DNA from: CAYMCQ01 sp964389025
GTDB lineage: Bacteria; Verrucomicrobiota; Verrucomicrobiia; Limisphaerales; CAYMCQ01
Assembly (NCBI GenBank): GCA_964389025.1
Contig: CAYMCQ010000012.1
Location: 1-64,000, forward strand
Length of the DNA stretch: 64,000 nucleotides
Reading direction: 5' to 3'
The notes below the pieces were generated by a model that was not told the origin of the DNA, searched no databases, and saw only the letters and a list, made by a program, of their open reading frames with translations. The position numbers and the translations under genes were made by a program. This document shows positions 8,512-16,535 of this stretch, piece by piece. Each line of letters begins with the position of its first letter. Position 1 is the first letter of the stretch.

Positions 8512-10002
8512 CTAAATCCGCTTGGCGCGCGCGCCTTTTGGCGTGTCCTCAATGACCCAGCCTTTGTTTTTCAACTCGTCGCGAATGGCGTCGGCGCCTT
8601 TGAAATCTTTGGCTTTGCGGGCGGCCTGACGTTGTTCGAGCAAAGAATTTATTTCGGGCGGAACCTCAACTTCAGTTGTCGCACCGACGCCGAGGACGGA
8701 ATCAATTTTTCCCCAAGCGGCGAGTGCGGATGCGGCCTTCGTTTTGTCCAAGGAATTTTCCGCAAGCTGTTTGTTCAGTTCGCGAACCCACTCGAAGATT
8801 GCGCCCCACGCGGCCGAGATGTTCAAGTCATCGTCGAGCGCGGCAGAAAAGTTTTCCAAGATGCCGGCAGGGACGACCTGCGGGTCGTCCTGGACGCGCG
8901 GCAGCGCGTCCCTGCCAGACAACTCACGCACTTTTCCAAAACATTCATCCAACCTTGCCAGCGCCGTCCGCGCGCCCTGCAAACCTTCCATCGTGAAATT
9001 GAACGACTCGCGATAATGTGCTTGAAGCAACGCGTAGCGGACTTCGCGACCCGTGAAACCTTTCGCCAACAAATCGCGCAGCGTGAAAAAATTTCCAAGC
9101 GACTTGCTCATCTTTTTGCCTTCGACCAGCAAGTGCGCGCCGTGCAGCCAGTATTTCACGAACGGTTTGCCCGTCGCGCCTTCGCTTTGCGCGATCTCGT
9201 CCTCGTGATGCGGGAACTTCAAATCCTCGCCGCCGAGATGAAGATCGAAAGTTTCGCCCAGCACTTTCATGCTCATGGCCGAACATTCGATATGCCAGCC
9301 CGGACGGCCTTCGCCCCACGGACTCGGCCAGAAAATGTCGCCGTCCTCCGGCACGCGCGCCTTCCACAGCGCGAAATCCGCGACTGATTCCTTGTCGTAT
9401 TCATCGGCGGCAATCCGTGACACGACGCGTCCCGCCTCGGCGGGATCGAAATTCAGTTTCAGCAACTTGCCGTAGTTGCAGCCGCAGCCGCGATATTTCT
9501 CGATGGAGAAATACACTGAGCCGTCGCCGGCCTTGTAAGCGATGCCGCGCGCCATCAACTTTTCGATGAGTGAAATCATTTCCGGGATGTGCGCCGTGGC
9601 GCGCGGCGAATGATGCGGCAACAGGCAGCCGAGCGTTTTCAGATCGTCGAGAAACGCCGCCTCATATTTTCCCGTGAACTCGCGCAGACCCTGAAGCCTC
9701 GAATCATCGGACTTTGAACTTTGGACTTGGTGGCCGTCTGCTAAGACCTTTGGACTTTCCGCATTGACGCGCTTGATGATTTTGTCCTCCACGTCCGTGA
9801 TGTTCATCACGTGCGACACGGCGAAGCCTTTGAACTCCAGATAGCGCCGCACGAGGTCGCCGAAGACGAACGTGCGCCAATTGCCGATGTGCGCGAAGTC
9901 GTAGATCGTCGGCCCGCAGCAATACATGCCTACTTTTTTGCCGCCTAGCGGAACGAACTCCTCAATGCTGCGCGAAAGTGTGTTGAAGAATTTCAAGGCC
10001 AT
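8512..10002 (-). CDS. cysS: Cysteinyl-tRNA synthetase with two repeat-derived insertions
   Basis: This 496-residue class I synthetase charges tRNA-Cys. Motifs seen are zinc ligand Cys29 in YCCGPTIYD, the HIGH-type AHIGN (37-41), GWHIEC (235-240, zinc ligand region), GGEDLKFPHHEDEIAQSEG and KMSKS (297-301). Two stretches do not fit the family. Residues 82-105 are encoded by a heptamer-like AAGTCCAAAG repeat region. Residues 363-380 (GRDALPRVQDDPQVVPAG) are encoded by a 51-bp double hairpin. Both keep the frame, and the catalytic core is otherwise complete, so the enzyme is probably active. It is the only cysS in the window. Confidence 0.95.
   Translation of the reverse strand: MALKFFNTLSRSIEEFVPLGGKKVGMYCCGPTIYDFAHIGNWRTFVFGDLVRRYLEFKGFAVSHVMNITDVEDKIIKRVNAESPKVLADGHQVQSSKSDDSRLQGLREFTGKYEAAFLDDLKTLGCLLPHHSPRATAHIPEMISLIEKLMARGIAYKAGDGSVYFSIEKYRGCGCNYGKLLKLNFDPAEAGRVVSRIAADEYDKESVADFALWKARVPEDGDIFWPSPWGEGRPGWHIECSAMSMKVLGETFDLHLGGEDLKFPHHEDEIAQSEGATGKPFVKYWLHGAHLLVEGKKMSKSLGNFFTLRDLLAKGFTGREVRYALLQAHYRESFNFTMEGLQGARTALARLDECFGKVRELSGRDALPRVQDDPQVVPAGILENFSAALDDDLNISAAWGAIFEWVRELNKQLAENSLDKTKAASALAAWGKIDSVLGVGATTEVEVPPEINSLLEQRQAARKAKDFKGADAIRDELKNKGWVIEDTPKGARAKRI
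8866..8916. repeat. 51-bp double-hairpin element inside cysS
   Basis: Two adjacent hairpins, GGACGACC-TGCG-GGTCGTCC and GGACGCGC-GGCA-GCGCGTCC, are flanked by GGCAG and CTGCC-type ends. It is exactly 17 codons and is read in frame as part of the synthetase. A copy of the same length, orientation and frame lies in the agmatine deiminase gene at 11444-11494. Confidence 0.9.
9688..9759. repeat. Heptamer-type repeat inside cysS
   Basis: The plus strand reads ACTTTGAACTTTGGACTTGG at 9710-9729, and GACCTTTGGACTTTCC near 9744-9759. These are imperfect 7-bp units (ACTTTGG). The segment encodes residues with no counterpart in CysRS (SPKVLADGHQVQSSKSDD). Confidence 0.75.
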
Positions 10003-10227
10003 TCAAATCGCGGCGAAGGGTAAGCTGAGAAAAAGGAAAGAAAAGCGGAAATTAGGTCGGCACTCTTAATAGACAAAGGAAAGATAGTTTCCTACTCTCG
10101 TATAGAAATGTTTTTTCTCCGATCTAACATTTGCGAATGAACTGCAGCCGGGATTTGCGCTGCCGTTTGTCTCGGTCTTCATCAATTCAGTAAACCAAAA
10201 TCAGTTCGTCTTAGCTGCTTGGCTGTT

Positions 10228-10575
10228 ATGGCCGTATTGGCTGTGTTCCTCAATCCCGCTTTGATGAAAATCTTTTTTATTGGATCGGTATTCCGTATCT
10301 CACCACAAGTGAATTTCGTTCATTTCGTGATCGCGATTGTGTTCATCGGCGCGTTGCGTGATCCTGTGCGAAACGCGTGGCTGTTTGATTTCGGATTGAT
10401 CGCCTGTGCGTTTGTAATTCCATACGCGCTGATTTTCGGAGCGATTCGCGGAATTCCGTTTTGGTGGCGGCTCATTGATTGTTCGTTCGGAATTGGCGGA
10501 TTCATACCGCTTTGGCTTTGTAAACAATGGACGCGAGAGTTGAGTGGAATTGAGGAAAGCGCTCCAACCATTTGA
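10228..10575 (+). CDS. Small membrane protein of unknown function
   Basis: Not recognised. From the ATG at 10228 it would be 115 residues with about three hydrophobic segments (AVLAVFLNPALMKIFFIG, FVHFVIAIVFIGAL, FGLIACAFVIPYALIFGAI) and a short charged tail. A hydrophobic reading frame in another phase just upstream (to about 10270, including QFVLAAWLLWPYWL) may mean that the gene is the 3' part of a frameshifted larger one. There is no clear ribosome site. It converges on aguA. Confidence 0.5.
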   Translation: MAVLAVFLNPALMKIFFIGSVFRISPQVNFVHFVIAIVFIGALRDPVRNAWLFDFGLIACAFVIPYALIFGAIRGIPFWWRLIDCSFGIGGFIPLWLCKQWTRELSGIEESAPTI

Positions 10576-10593
10576 TCTGGCTCGGTGCCGTCA

Positions 10594-10690
10594 GGTTTTG
10601 GACTGCGCCAGCCCTCTGGCGCTTTTCTCGCTCACTTGAAATCCAAAGCGGCAGAGGGCTGCCGCACTCCAAGGCGCCTCGCGCTTACGC
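10594..10690. repeat. Palindromic repeat family B, copy 1
   Basis: It starts GTTTTGGACTGCGCCAG and contains the hairpins GCGCCAG-CCCT-CTGGCGC and CGGCAG-AGGG-CTGCCG, ending in ACTCCAAGGCGC. Related copies are at 31636-31740 and 34071-34180. It sits between convergent genes and touches the last codons of aguA, so it may serve as a shared terminator. Confidence 0.8.
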
Positions 10691-11839
10691 AGGCTCCTGC
10701 TGCGTGAGGCAATGGAGCGAACCGAAACCCAGCACGAGGTCAACCGCGTGGATGCCGACAACGGGCCGGTCTTTGAACAATTCGCCAAGAATGCCCAGCG
10801 CGACGCGGTCATTCACGTCGTTGAACGTGGGCACGATGACGCAGGCGTTGCAGATGTAGAAATTCGCGTAGCTCGCCGGCAGCCGCCAATCTTTGTAGTA
10901 AAGCGGCGCGGGCATCGGCAGCGCAATCACTTCCGGCTTCGAACCGTCTTCGAGACGAAATTCCTGGACGCGCTCCCAGTTTTCGGCAAGCGGCTTGTGA
11001 TTTGGATCGCGCTTGTTCGTTTCTTTGATGAGCACAAGCGTCTTCGGATCAACGAAGCGACAGATGTCGTCAATGTGGCCGTGCGTGTCATCTCCCACCG
11101 GCCCGGCGACAAGCCAGAGCACGTTCTTCACGCCGAGATATTTTTTGAACTGTTCGTCGTATTCCGACTTGCTCATGCCGGGATTGCGCACCTGCACTGT
11201 CGGATGCTGATAACATTCCTCAGTCGTGAGCAACGTGCCGCGTCCGTTCACCTCGATGCCGCCGCCTTCGATCACAAAGTTTCGAGTTTCGAGTTTCGAG
11301 TTTTGAGTTTTGACTTCGCGCTGCGCATTGAACAACGGACGCTTCAAAAGTTTTGCCGCGGTCTCGGGAATTTTGGTGTCGAGCTGCCAGTTTTTGTATT
11401 TCGCCCACGCGTTGAAATGAAAATGCACAATCGCAGTTTCACCGGTAGGGCCGACCTGCCGGTCGGCCAGGACGCGCGGCAACGCGTCCCTACCAGAACG
11501 ACGTTTGACATGAATCGGCCCGCTGTCGCGCGTCCAGCCGCGATTTGTCGGATGCACGACGAATTGCACGCGCTTCATGTCACACTTGGCGCGTTTCAGA
11601 TAACTCGCAGCGAACATTGCTTCCGCCTTGCTGCGCACGAGAATGCGCACCCGTTCGCCAGCGGAAATTTTCCGCACCATCTCGCCATAAACCCAGCGGA
11701 TCGTGTCGAGCTTGTCCGGCCAGTCGGACTCGTTGTGCGGCCAGCCGAGCCATGTGGCTTCATGTTTTTCCCACTCGGCGGGCATCGCGTAGCCGAGTTC
11801 AGCAGGTGTTTGTTCCGTGATCAGATTCAGCTTCGACAT
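10685..11839 (-). CDS. aguA: Agmatine deiminase with two repeat-derived insertions
   Basis: This 384-residue enzyme of the agmatine/peptidyl-arginine deiminase family converts agmatine to N-carbamoylputrescine. It shows TRDSGPIHV (about 103-111), EGGGIEVNGRGTLLTTEECY (191-210), GDDTHGHIDDICRF (249-262) and the catalytic cysteine in GSLHCLTQQEP (Cys377). The start at 11839 (MSKLNLITEQTPAELGYAMP) fits the family. Residues about 115-132 (GRDALPRVLADRQVGPTG) come from the 51-bp double hairpin, and about 173-187 (REVKTQNSKLETRN) from a heptamer repeat. Both are in frame and lie between conserved blocks. It is divergent from the deoxyhypusine-synthase-like gene, which suggests a polyamine module. 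Confidence 0.93.
   Translation of the reverse strand: MSKLNLITEQTPAELGYAMPAEWEKHEATWLGWPHNESDWPDKLDTIRWVYGEMVRKISAGERVRILVRSKAEAMFAASYLKRAKCDMKRVQFVVHPTNRGWTRDSGPIHVKRRSGRDALPRVLADRQVGPTGETAIVHFHFNAWAKYKNWQLDTKIPETAAKLLKRPLFNAQREVKTQNSKLETRNFVIEGGGIEVNGRGTLLTTEECYQHPTVQVRNPGMSKSEYDEQFKKYLGVKNVLWLVAGPVGDDTHGHIDDICRFVDPKTLVLIKETNKRDPNHKPLAENWERVQEFRLEDGSKPEVIALPMPAPLYYKDWRLPASYANFYICNACVIVPTFNDVNDRVALGILGELFKDRPVVGIHAVDLVLGFGSLHCLTQQEPA
11277..11318. repeat. Heptamer repeat inside aguA
   Basis: Tandem copies of a 7-bp unit (plus strand TTTCGAG, coding strand CTCGAAA) degrade to TTTTGAG. It is translated in frame as TQNSKLETRN. Confidence 0.85.
11444..11494. repeat. 51-bp double-hairpin element inside aguA
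   Basis: The hairpins are GGCCGACC-TGCC-GGTCGGCC and GGACGCGC-GGCA-ACGCGTCC (one G-T pair). Compared with the cysS copy, the first stem has an A-to-C change matched by T-to-G on the other arm, a compensatory change. It is 17 codons, in the same frame and orientation as the cysS copy. Confidence 0.9.
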
Positions 11840-11957
11840 AAATTGCGACGCGCAAGATAATTTTTCCAAAGCGAATGTCCACCTTGGTTTGAAATTCTTA
11901 TTGGCATCCGCGTTTGCTTGCGTATCGTGAGCGGGCAAATTTTTCTAAAATAATTTT

Positions 11958-13169
11958 ATGGCCAGAACTGAACGTCACAAAATTCACAACCGTGAAGCCG
12001 TCGCCGAAATGCCGGAATGGATGAAGGAAAAGAACTGCCCGCACAAAAAGAAATACATGGCGGGCAAGCGCATCCAGCCGAAGAACCTCACCGGCAAGGA
12101 AAAGCTCACCTATATGGTGGACGAGGTTTTCCTCGCCTACAATTCCGCGCGGCTCAAGGAGGCCTGCCAGTTGTTTGCGAATCGCATGCTCGACGCTGAT
12201 GTGACCATCGGCATGAGCATCAGCGGCGCGCTCACGCCCGCCGGCCTCGGCTGCTCGAGCATCATCCCGCTCATCAAAGCGGGCTTCGTGGACTGGATCG
12301 TTTCCACGGGCGCGAATCTTTATCACGATCTGCACTTCGCGCTGAACTATCCGGTTCATTCCGGCAGTTTCAAATTCGACGACACCGACCTGCGCGATAA
12401 CGACCTCGTCCGCATCTATGACGTGGTGATCCCCTACTCTGACGGCTTGATGGCCACGGACGATTTGCTGCGCGAGATGTTCATGCAGCCGGAATTTCAA
12501 AAGGAGATGGGCACGGCGGAATTGCATCATCTCATCGGCAAATACGCCGCGGAATGGGAGCGCAAGAACAAGCTCAAAGACGTTTCCGTGATGGCCGCGG
12601 CGTATCGCGCGGGCGTGCCGTGCTACACCAGTTCGCCCGGCGACTCGACCATCGGCATGAACGTGGCGGGCGTGGAACTGCGCGGCTGCAAACTCCGGAT
12701 GAACCCCAGCATTGACGTGAATGAAACCACCGGCATTGTCCTCGCAGCCAAGCGCGCGGGTGGTCGGAGCGGCGTGGTCTTGTGGGGCGGCGGCAGTCCG
12801 AAAAATTTCACGCTACAAACCGAGCCGCAGATTCAGGAAGTTCTCCGCATCAAGGAATTTGGCCAGGACTTTTTTATTCAAGTCACCGATGCGCGACCCG
12901 ACACCGGCGGTTTGAGCGGCGCGACTCCGAGCGAAGCCGTGAGCTGGGGGAAAGTTGATCCCACGAAGCTCCCCGATGCCGTCGTTTGTTACACGGACAC
13001 GACCATCGCGATGCCCATCCTTACCCACTACGCGCTGGCCAAGCACAAGCCGCGCAAGTTGAAACGCCTTTATGACCAACTTCCAAAAATCATGAAGGCA
13101 TTGACGAAAGAATATTTCGCCCACAACAAGGTGAAGATGATTGATGGAAGCAATCCGGTGCTGGACTGA
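11958..13169 (+). CDS. Deoxyhypusine synthase family enzyme
   Basis: This 403-residue protein is homologous to deoxyhypusine synthase, which transfers the aminobutyl group of spermidine through an enzyme lysine with NAD. The catalytic segment EAVSWGK is intact (Lys332), as are STGANLYHDLHF (116-127), the SSPGDSTIGM motif and GLSGATPS. Bacteria lack the eukaryotic eIF5A target, and bacterial family members are thought to make homospermidine or related polyamines. The divergent agmatine deiminase, 118 bases away, would supply the putrescine branch. Function as a homospermidine-type synthase is inferred from family and context. The start at 11958 is an ATG followed by a basic N-terminus. Confidence 0.88.
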   Translation: MARTERHKIHNREAVAEMPEWMKEKNCPHKKKYMAGKRIQPKNLTGKEKLTYMVDEVFLAYNSARLKEACQLFANRMLDADVTIGMSISGALTPAGLGCSSIIPLIKAGFVDWIVSTGANLYHDLHFALNYPVHSGSFKFDDTDLRDNDLVRIYDVVIPYSDGLMATDDLLREMFMQPEFQKEMGTAELHHLIGKYAAEWERKNKLKDVSVMAAAYRAGVPCYTSSPGDSTIGMNVAGVELRGCKLRMNPSIDVNETTGIVLAAKRAGGRSGVVLWGGGSPKNFTLQTEPQIQEVLRIKEFGQDFFIQVTDARPDTGGLSGATPSEAVSWGKVDPTKLPDAVVCYTDTTIAMPILTHYALAKHKPRKLKRLYDQLPKIMKALTKEYFAHNKVKMIDGSNPVLD

Positions 13170-13188
13170 GGCGGCTTATAGCTGCCTC
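13168..13188. terminator. Candidate bidirectional hairpin between convergent genes
   Basis: GAGGCGGC-TTATA-GCTGCCTC forms an 8-bp stem with one G-T pair. It spans the 6-bp gap between the stop codons of two convergent genes. There is no strong T-run on either side, so intrinsic termination is plausible but weak. Confidence 0.45.
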
Positions 13189-14648
13189 GCCACGCGGCGG
13201 AAGTGGTAGCCGACGATGGCGAACTCGATGGCGCGCCGGAACTGTCCCGGGCGTCGCAGGAGTGTGCTCCAGAAAAACCTCCAATACGCCACCCGCCCCC
13301 GATACCAGATGCCCAGCAGCCAGAACGACTTTACGAACGCCATGAAGTCCGCCCGCGACAGCCTCAGGCGCGACTTGGTTGATTGGTGGTGCTGGAGGAA
13401 TGTCCGCACCCGCTGATAATAGGCTTTTGGCTCGTAGAGTTTCTTCATCAGATCGCGATAACCGGATTGGAGAAATTCGCGATTCAACTTCGGTTTGAAG
13501 TTCAACGCTGCTTCGGTGTTATTGCCCGTGCTCTCGGTTTCCAACCGGCCCTCGTGCTTGAGCCGCTGCCACAACCGCGTCTGCGGCAGCGCGGTGAGCA
13601 ATCCCACCATCGCCGTCACCACGCCCGAATGTTGGATGAACTCAAACTGCCGCTTGAAGATGTCTGGCTTGTCGCTGTCGAAACCAACGATGAATCCGCC
13701 CATGACCTCCAGCCCGCGCTGTTGCAACGTCCGCACGGCGGCGACCAGATCGCGTCCGCGGTTCTGGAGTTTGTGACACTCCTCCAACGCCTCAGCCGAT
13801 GGCGTCTCGATGCCGACAAACACCTTCGAGAAGCCGGCCTCCACCATCAGCGCGCACAACTCCGCGTCATCGGCGAGATTCACAGACGCCTCCGTCAGAA
13901 AGCCCATCTGCGGCCGCGTGCGGCGACGCCACTCAATCAACTCATGCAGCAATACCCGCGTCCGCCGCTTGTCGCCGATGAAATTGTCATCCACAACGAA
14001 CACCATCTCCTTCCAGCCGCGCTCGCGCAGCGCCTCCAGTTCCGCGACCAGTTGCCCCGGCGTTTTGGTGCGCGGCACGCGGCCATTCATCACGATGATG
14101 TCGCAAAACTCACAGTCATACGGGCAGCCGCGCGAGAATTGCACAGCCATCGTCACATAGTCCCGGAAATCCACCAGGTCCCAGCGCGGCACCGGTGTTT
14201 GTTCCAGGCTTGGCCAGCGGGCCGCCCGATAAATGCTCCGCAAGCAACCGTTCCGAATGTCCTCGACCACCTGCGGCATCACTTCCTCGGCTTCGCCCAG
14301 GACGAAGTGCTGGATTTCCGGAAATGCCTCGTGCCCCGTGGTGAACAGCGGCCCGCCGGCGATCACGCGTTTGCCAAACGCCGCGCATCGCGCCGCGATA
14401 TTTCGCACCGATTCCTTGTGCACGATCATCGCGCTGATCATCACGTAATCCGCCCAGCGCAGGTCATCGTCCTTGAGCCGCGTCACGTTTTTGTCCACGA
14501 CGCGGAGTTGCCAGTCGCGCGGGAGCATGGCGGCCACGGTGAGCAACCCCAGCGGCGGGAATGCGGCCTTCTTGGCAACAAACCTCAGCACGTGCTTGAA
14601 ACTCCAGAACGTGTCGGGCGTTTGCGGACTGACCAAAAGTATTTTCAC
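13176..14648 (-). CDS. Cobalamin-binding radical SAM protein (DUF4070/HpnP-like)
   Basis: This 490-residue protein has an N-terminal B12-binding-like domain (MKILLVSPQTPDTFWSFKHV, KAAFPPLGLLTVAAMLP, GGPLFTTGHEAF). The radical SAM core has the cluster motif CPYDCEFC (Cys175, 179, 182). The C-terminal region resembles DUF4070, with TALPQTRLWQRLKHEGRL. The architecture is that of hopanoid C-2 methylase HpnP and its relatives, but no hopanoid genes are nearby, so the substrate is unknown. The start codon is GTG at 14648. The neighbour upstream is the miaA remnant, overlapping by a few bases. Confidence 0.85.
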   Translation of the reverse strand: MKILLVSPQTPDTFWSFKHVLRFVAKKAAFPPLGLLTVAAMLPRDWQLRVVDKNVTRLKDDDLRWADYVMISAMIVHKESVRNIAARCAAFGKRVIAGGPLFTTGHEAFPEIQHFVLGEAEEVMPQVVEDIRNGCLRSIYRAARWPSLEQTPVPRWDLVDFRDYVTMAVQFSRGCPYDCEFCDIIVMNGRVPRTKTPGQLVAELEALRERGWKEMVFVVDDNFIGDKRRTRVLLHELIEWRRRTRPQMGFLTEASVNLADDAELCALMVEAGFSKVFVGIETPSAEALEECHKLQNRGRDLVAAVRTLQQRGLEVMGGFIVGFDSDKPDIFKRQFEFIQHSGVVTAMVGLLTALPQTRLWQRLKHEGRLETESTGNNTEAALNFKPKLNREFLQSGYRDLMKKLYEPKAYYQRVRTFLQHHQSTKSRLRLSRADFMAFVKSFWLLGIWYRGRVAYWRFFWSTLLRRPGQFRRAIEFAIVGYHFRRVARQL

Positions 14649-15162
14649 TCTAAAAGGGTTGTGAGTTGCCGCAAGATTTCTTTCAGTGATTCCTCTTGCT
14701 TCAACTCAATCCACTCCAACTCCAACTGCCGCTGAAACCACGCCATCTGCCGCTTGGCAAACTGGCGAGTGCGGATTTTCACCAGTTCGATCGTTTCTTC
14801 CAGCCTCGAAAGCTTTCTGGGTTCGCCGCGGAAATGTTCGACGACCTGCCGGTAGCCGAGCGATTGCATCGCGGTTTTGTTTTCGGCTAGGCCGCGTTTC
14901 AAAAGTTTTTCCGTCTCGGCAACGAGGCCGTCGCGGAACATTTTGTCAACGCTGGCATCGATTCTTTCATGCAACTCGGCGGCGGAGCAAGTAAATCCTT
15001 TGAGCGCTGATAGCCGATAGCCACCCGATGGTTGAAGGCAGCCCATCGGCGATTGGCTATTGCCGATCGTTTCCAATCCGAACGCTGTTCGGAAAATCGT
15101 TTGCCAGTCAGTCGAATCACTTCGATAGCACGGATGACGCGCGCGGATTTTGGCGCACTCAT
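14645..15162 (-). pseudogene. miaA: miaA remnant: N-terminus missing and frameshifted
   Basis: This is the C-terminal half of tRNA dimethylallyltransferase. The first part, from the ATG at 15162 that overlaps the thrC stop, reads RVIRAIEVIRLTGKRFSEQ, matching the middle of MiaA. It then enters a GC-rich repeat of roughly 60 bases (about 15004-15065, with GATAGCC/GATTGGC units). The rest continues in another frame from about 15005 (FTCSAAELHERIDASVDKMF, SLGYRQVVEHF, RTRQFAKRQMAWFQRQ). The P-loop and substrate half, about 160 residues, are absent and thrC occupies that position. A functional copy would have to be elsewhere in the genome. Confidence 0.85.
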
Positions 15163-16514
15163 TTCGATGCGTGTTTCTCGATCAAATATTTCCTAAACGC
15201 CTCGTAATCCGCACCCATCCGGTCAAAGTCCTCCGGCATTTTATTCGTGGCCTCCATAGCAGGAGGGATGTCCGGTGACCAGCCCATCATCCTTTCAATC
15301 TCTTCCGGGAACTTCGCCGGGTTCGCGGTTTCGAGAATCACAGCGGGCAAATCTTTGGGCGATTCCGTTTCCAGCCAGTCTTGAAAGCCGCGCCACGCAA
15401 CTGCGCCGTGCGGTTCAAGCAGCAATTGGTATTTGTCCCAGACTTCCCGGATCGTCGCGCGCGTGCGTTCGTCGGAAATCGAACTGGAAAACAAATCGCG
15501 GCGCATCGCGGCAAGGTCGGGCATCTGATGAATCCTGCCGGTCTCGTCCATCCGTCCGCCATAAACGGCCACGAGCCGCGCTAGATTGCTCGGATGGCCG
15601 ACGTTCATCGCGTTCGAGACCGAGTTGCGCGAGGGCACGACTTTTTCATAAATGCCGTTCGCGAGAAAACGCGGGAATGCATCGTTGTCGTTGACCGATG
15701 CCACGATTTTCTTGATCGGCAAACCCATTTGCTTCGCGACGACTGCGCCCATCATGTCGCCGAAATTCCCGCTCGGCACAGAAAAGACAATCGGTTCGCC
15801 GGGTTTCGCAAGTCGCGATGCCGCGTAGAAATAATAAACACTCTGCGGCAGCAAGCGTCCGATGTTGATCGAGTTTGCCGACGAAAGAGGAATATGTTTC
15901 AGCGCTGGATCACTGAACCCGCGTTTCACGATCGCCTGGCAGTCGTCGAACTTGCCGTCAATCGCCACGGTGCGGACGTTGTCGCGCAGCGTCGTCATCA
16001 GCTTGCGCTGGCTCGCGCTGACTTCATCCATCGGAAACAGCACGATGACGCGGATGCCCGGCACGTTATGAAACGCGTGCGCCACCGCCGCGCCGGTGTC
16101 GCCGCTCGTGGCGGTGAGGATGGTGAGTTGCTTTCCGTCCTCGCGCAGAAATTTTCCCATGAGCCGCGCCATCATCTGCGCGGCGAAATCCTTGAACGAC
16201 GCCGTCGGCCCCTGATCCAGCCGCATGACATGAACGCGTTCATAAATTTTTTCAAGCGGGATGGGAAAGTTGTAAATCTCCCGGCAAATCGCGGCAAGCG
16301 TGGTCGGTTCAATCACGCCTTCGGCGAATTTTGAAACAACGCGGAACGCGATTTCGTGATAGGGCAATTTCGCGAACGCAGCGATTTCTTCGGGCGAGAG
16401 CTGTGGAAACTTTTCTGGAAAATAAAGTCCGCGGTCCGGCGCTTGCCCGGTCAGCAGCGCCTCGCGCAAGCCAACGCTTGGCGATTGCTGATTGGTGCTG
16501 CGAAAAAGGAGCAT
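15159..16514 (-). CDS. thrC: Threonine synthase
   Basis: This 451-residue PLP enzyme converts O-phosphohomoserine to threonine. The PLP lysine is in TASFKDFAAQMM (Lys108), followed by LTATSGDTGAAVAHAF and the phosphate-binding VPSGNFGDMMGA. The length and N-terminal domain are those of the E. coli-type class. It follows hom by about 20 bases on the same strand, an expected threonine-pathway operon, and its stop overlaps the miaA remnant. Confidence 0.96.
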   Translation of the reverse strand: MLLFRSTNQQSPSVGLREALLTGQAPDRGLYFPEKFPQLSPEEIAAFAKLPYHEIAFRVVSKFAEGVIEPTTLAAICREIYNFPIPLEKIYERVHVMRLDQGPTASFKDFAAQMMARLMGKFLREDGKQLTILTATSGDTGAAVAHAFHNVPGIRVIVLFPMDEVSASQRKLMTTLRDNVRTVAIDGKFDDCQAIVKRGFSDPALKHIPLSSANSINIGRLLPQSVYYFYAASRLAKPGEPIVFSVPSGNFGDMMGAVVAKQMGLPIKKIVASVNDNDAFPRFLANGIYEKVVPSRNSVSNAMNVGHPSNLARLVAVYGGRMDETGRIHQMPDLAAMRRDLFSSSISDERTRATIREVWDKYQLLLEPHGAVAWRGFQDWLETESPKDLPAVILETANPAKFPEEIERMMGWSPDIPPAMEATNKMPEDFDRMGADYEAFRKYLIEKHASK

Positions 16515-16535
16515 TTCAAAGGTTGCGCGAAATCT

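Noticed and set aside
10712..11860. A 382-codon open frame opposite agmatine deiminase
   Set aside because: It is the antisense of the catalytic motifs of agmatine deiminase and has no domain of its own.
13383..14735. A 450-codon open frame opposite the radical SAM gene
   Set aside because: Composition is that of a shadow frame, while the minus strand holds the CxxxCxxC motif and a normal protein.
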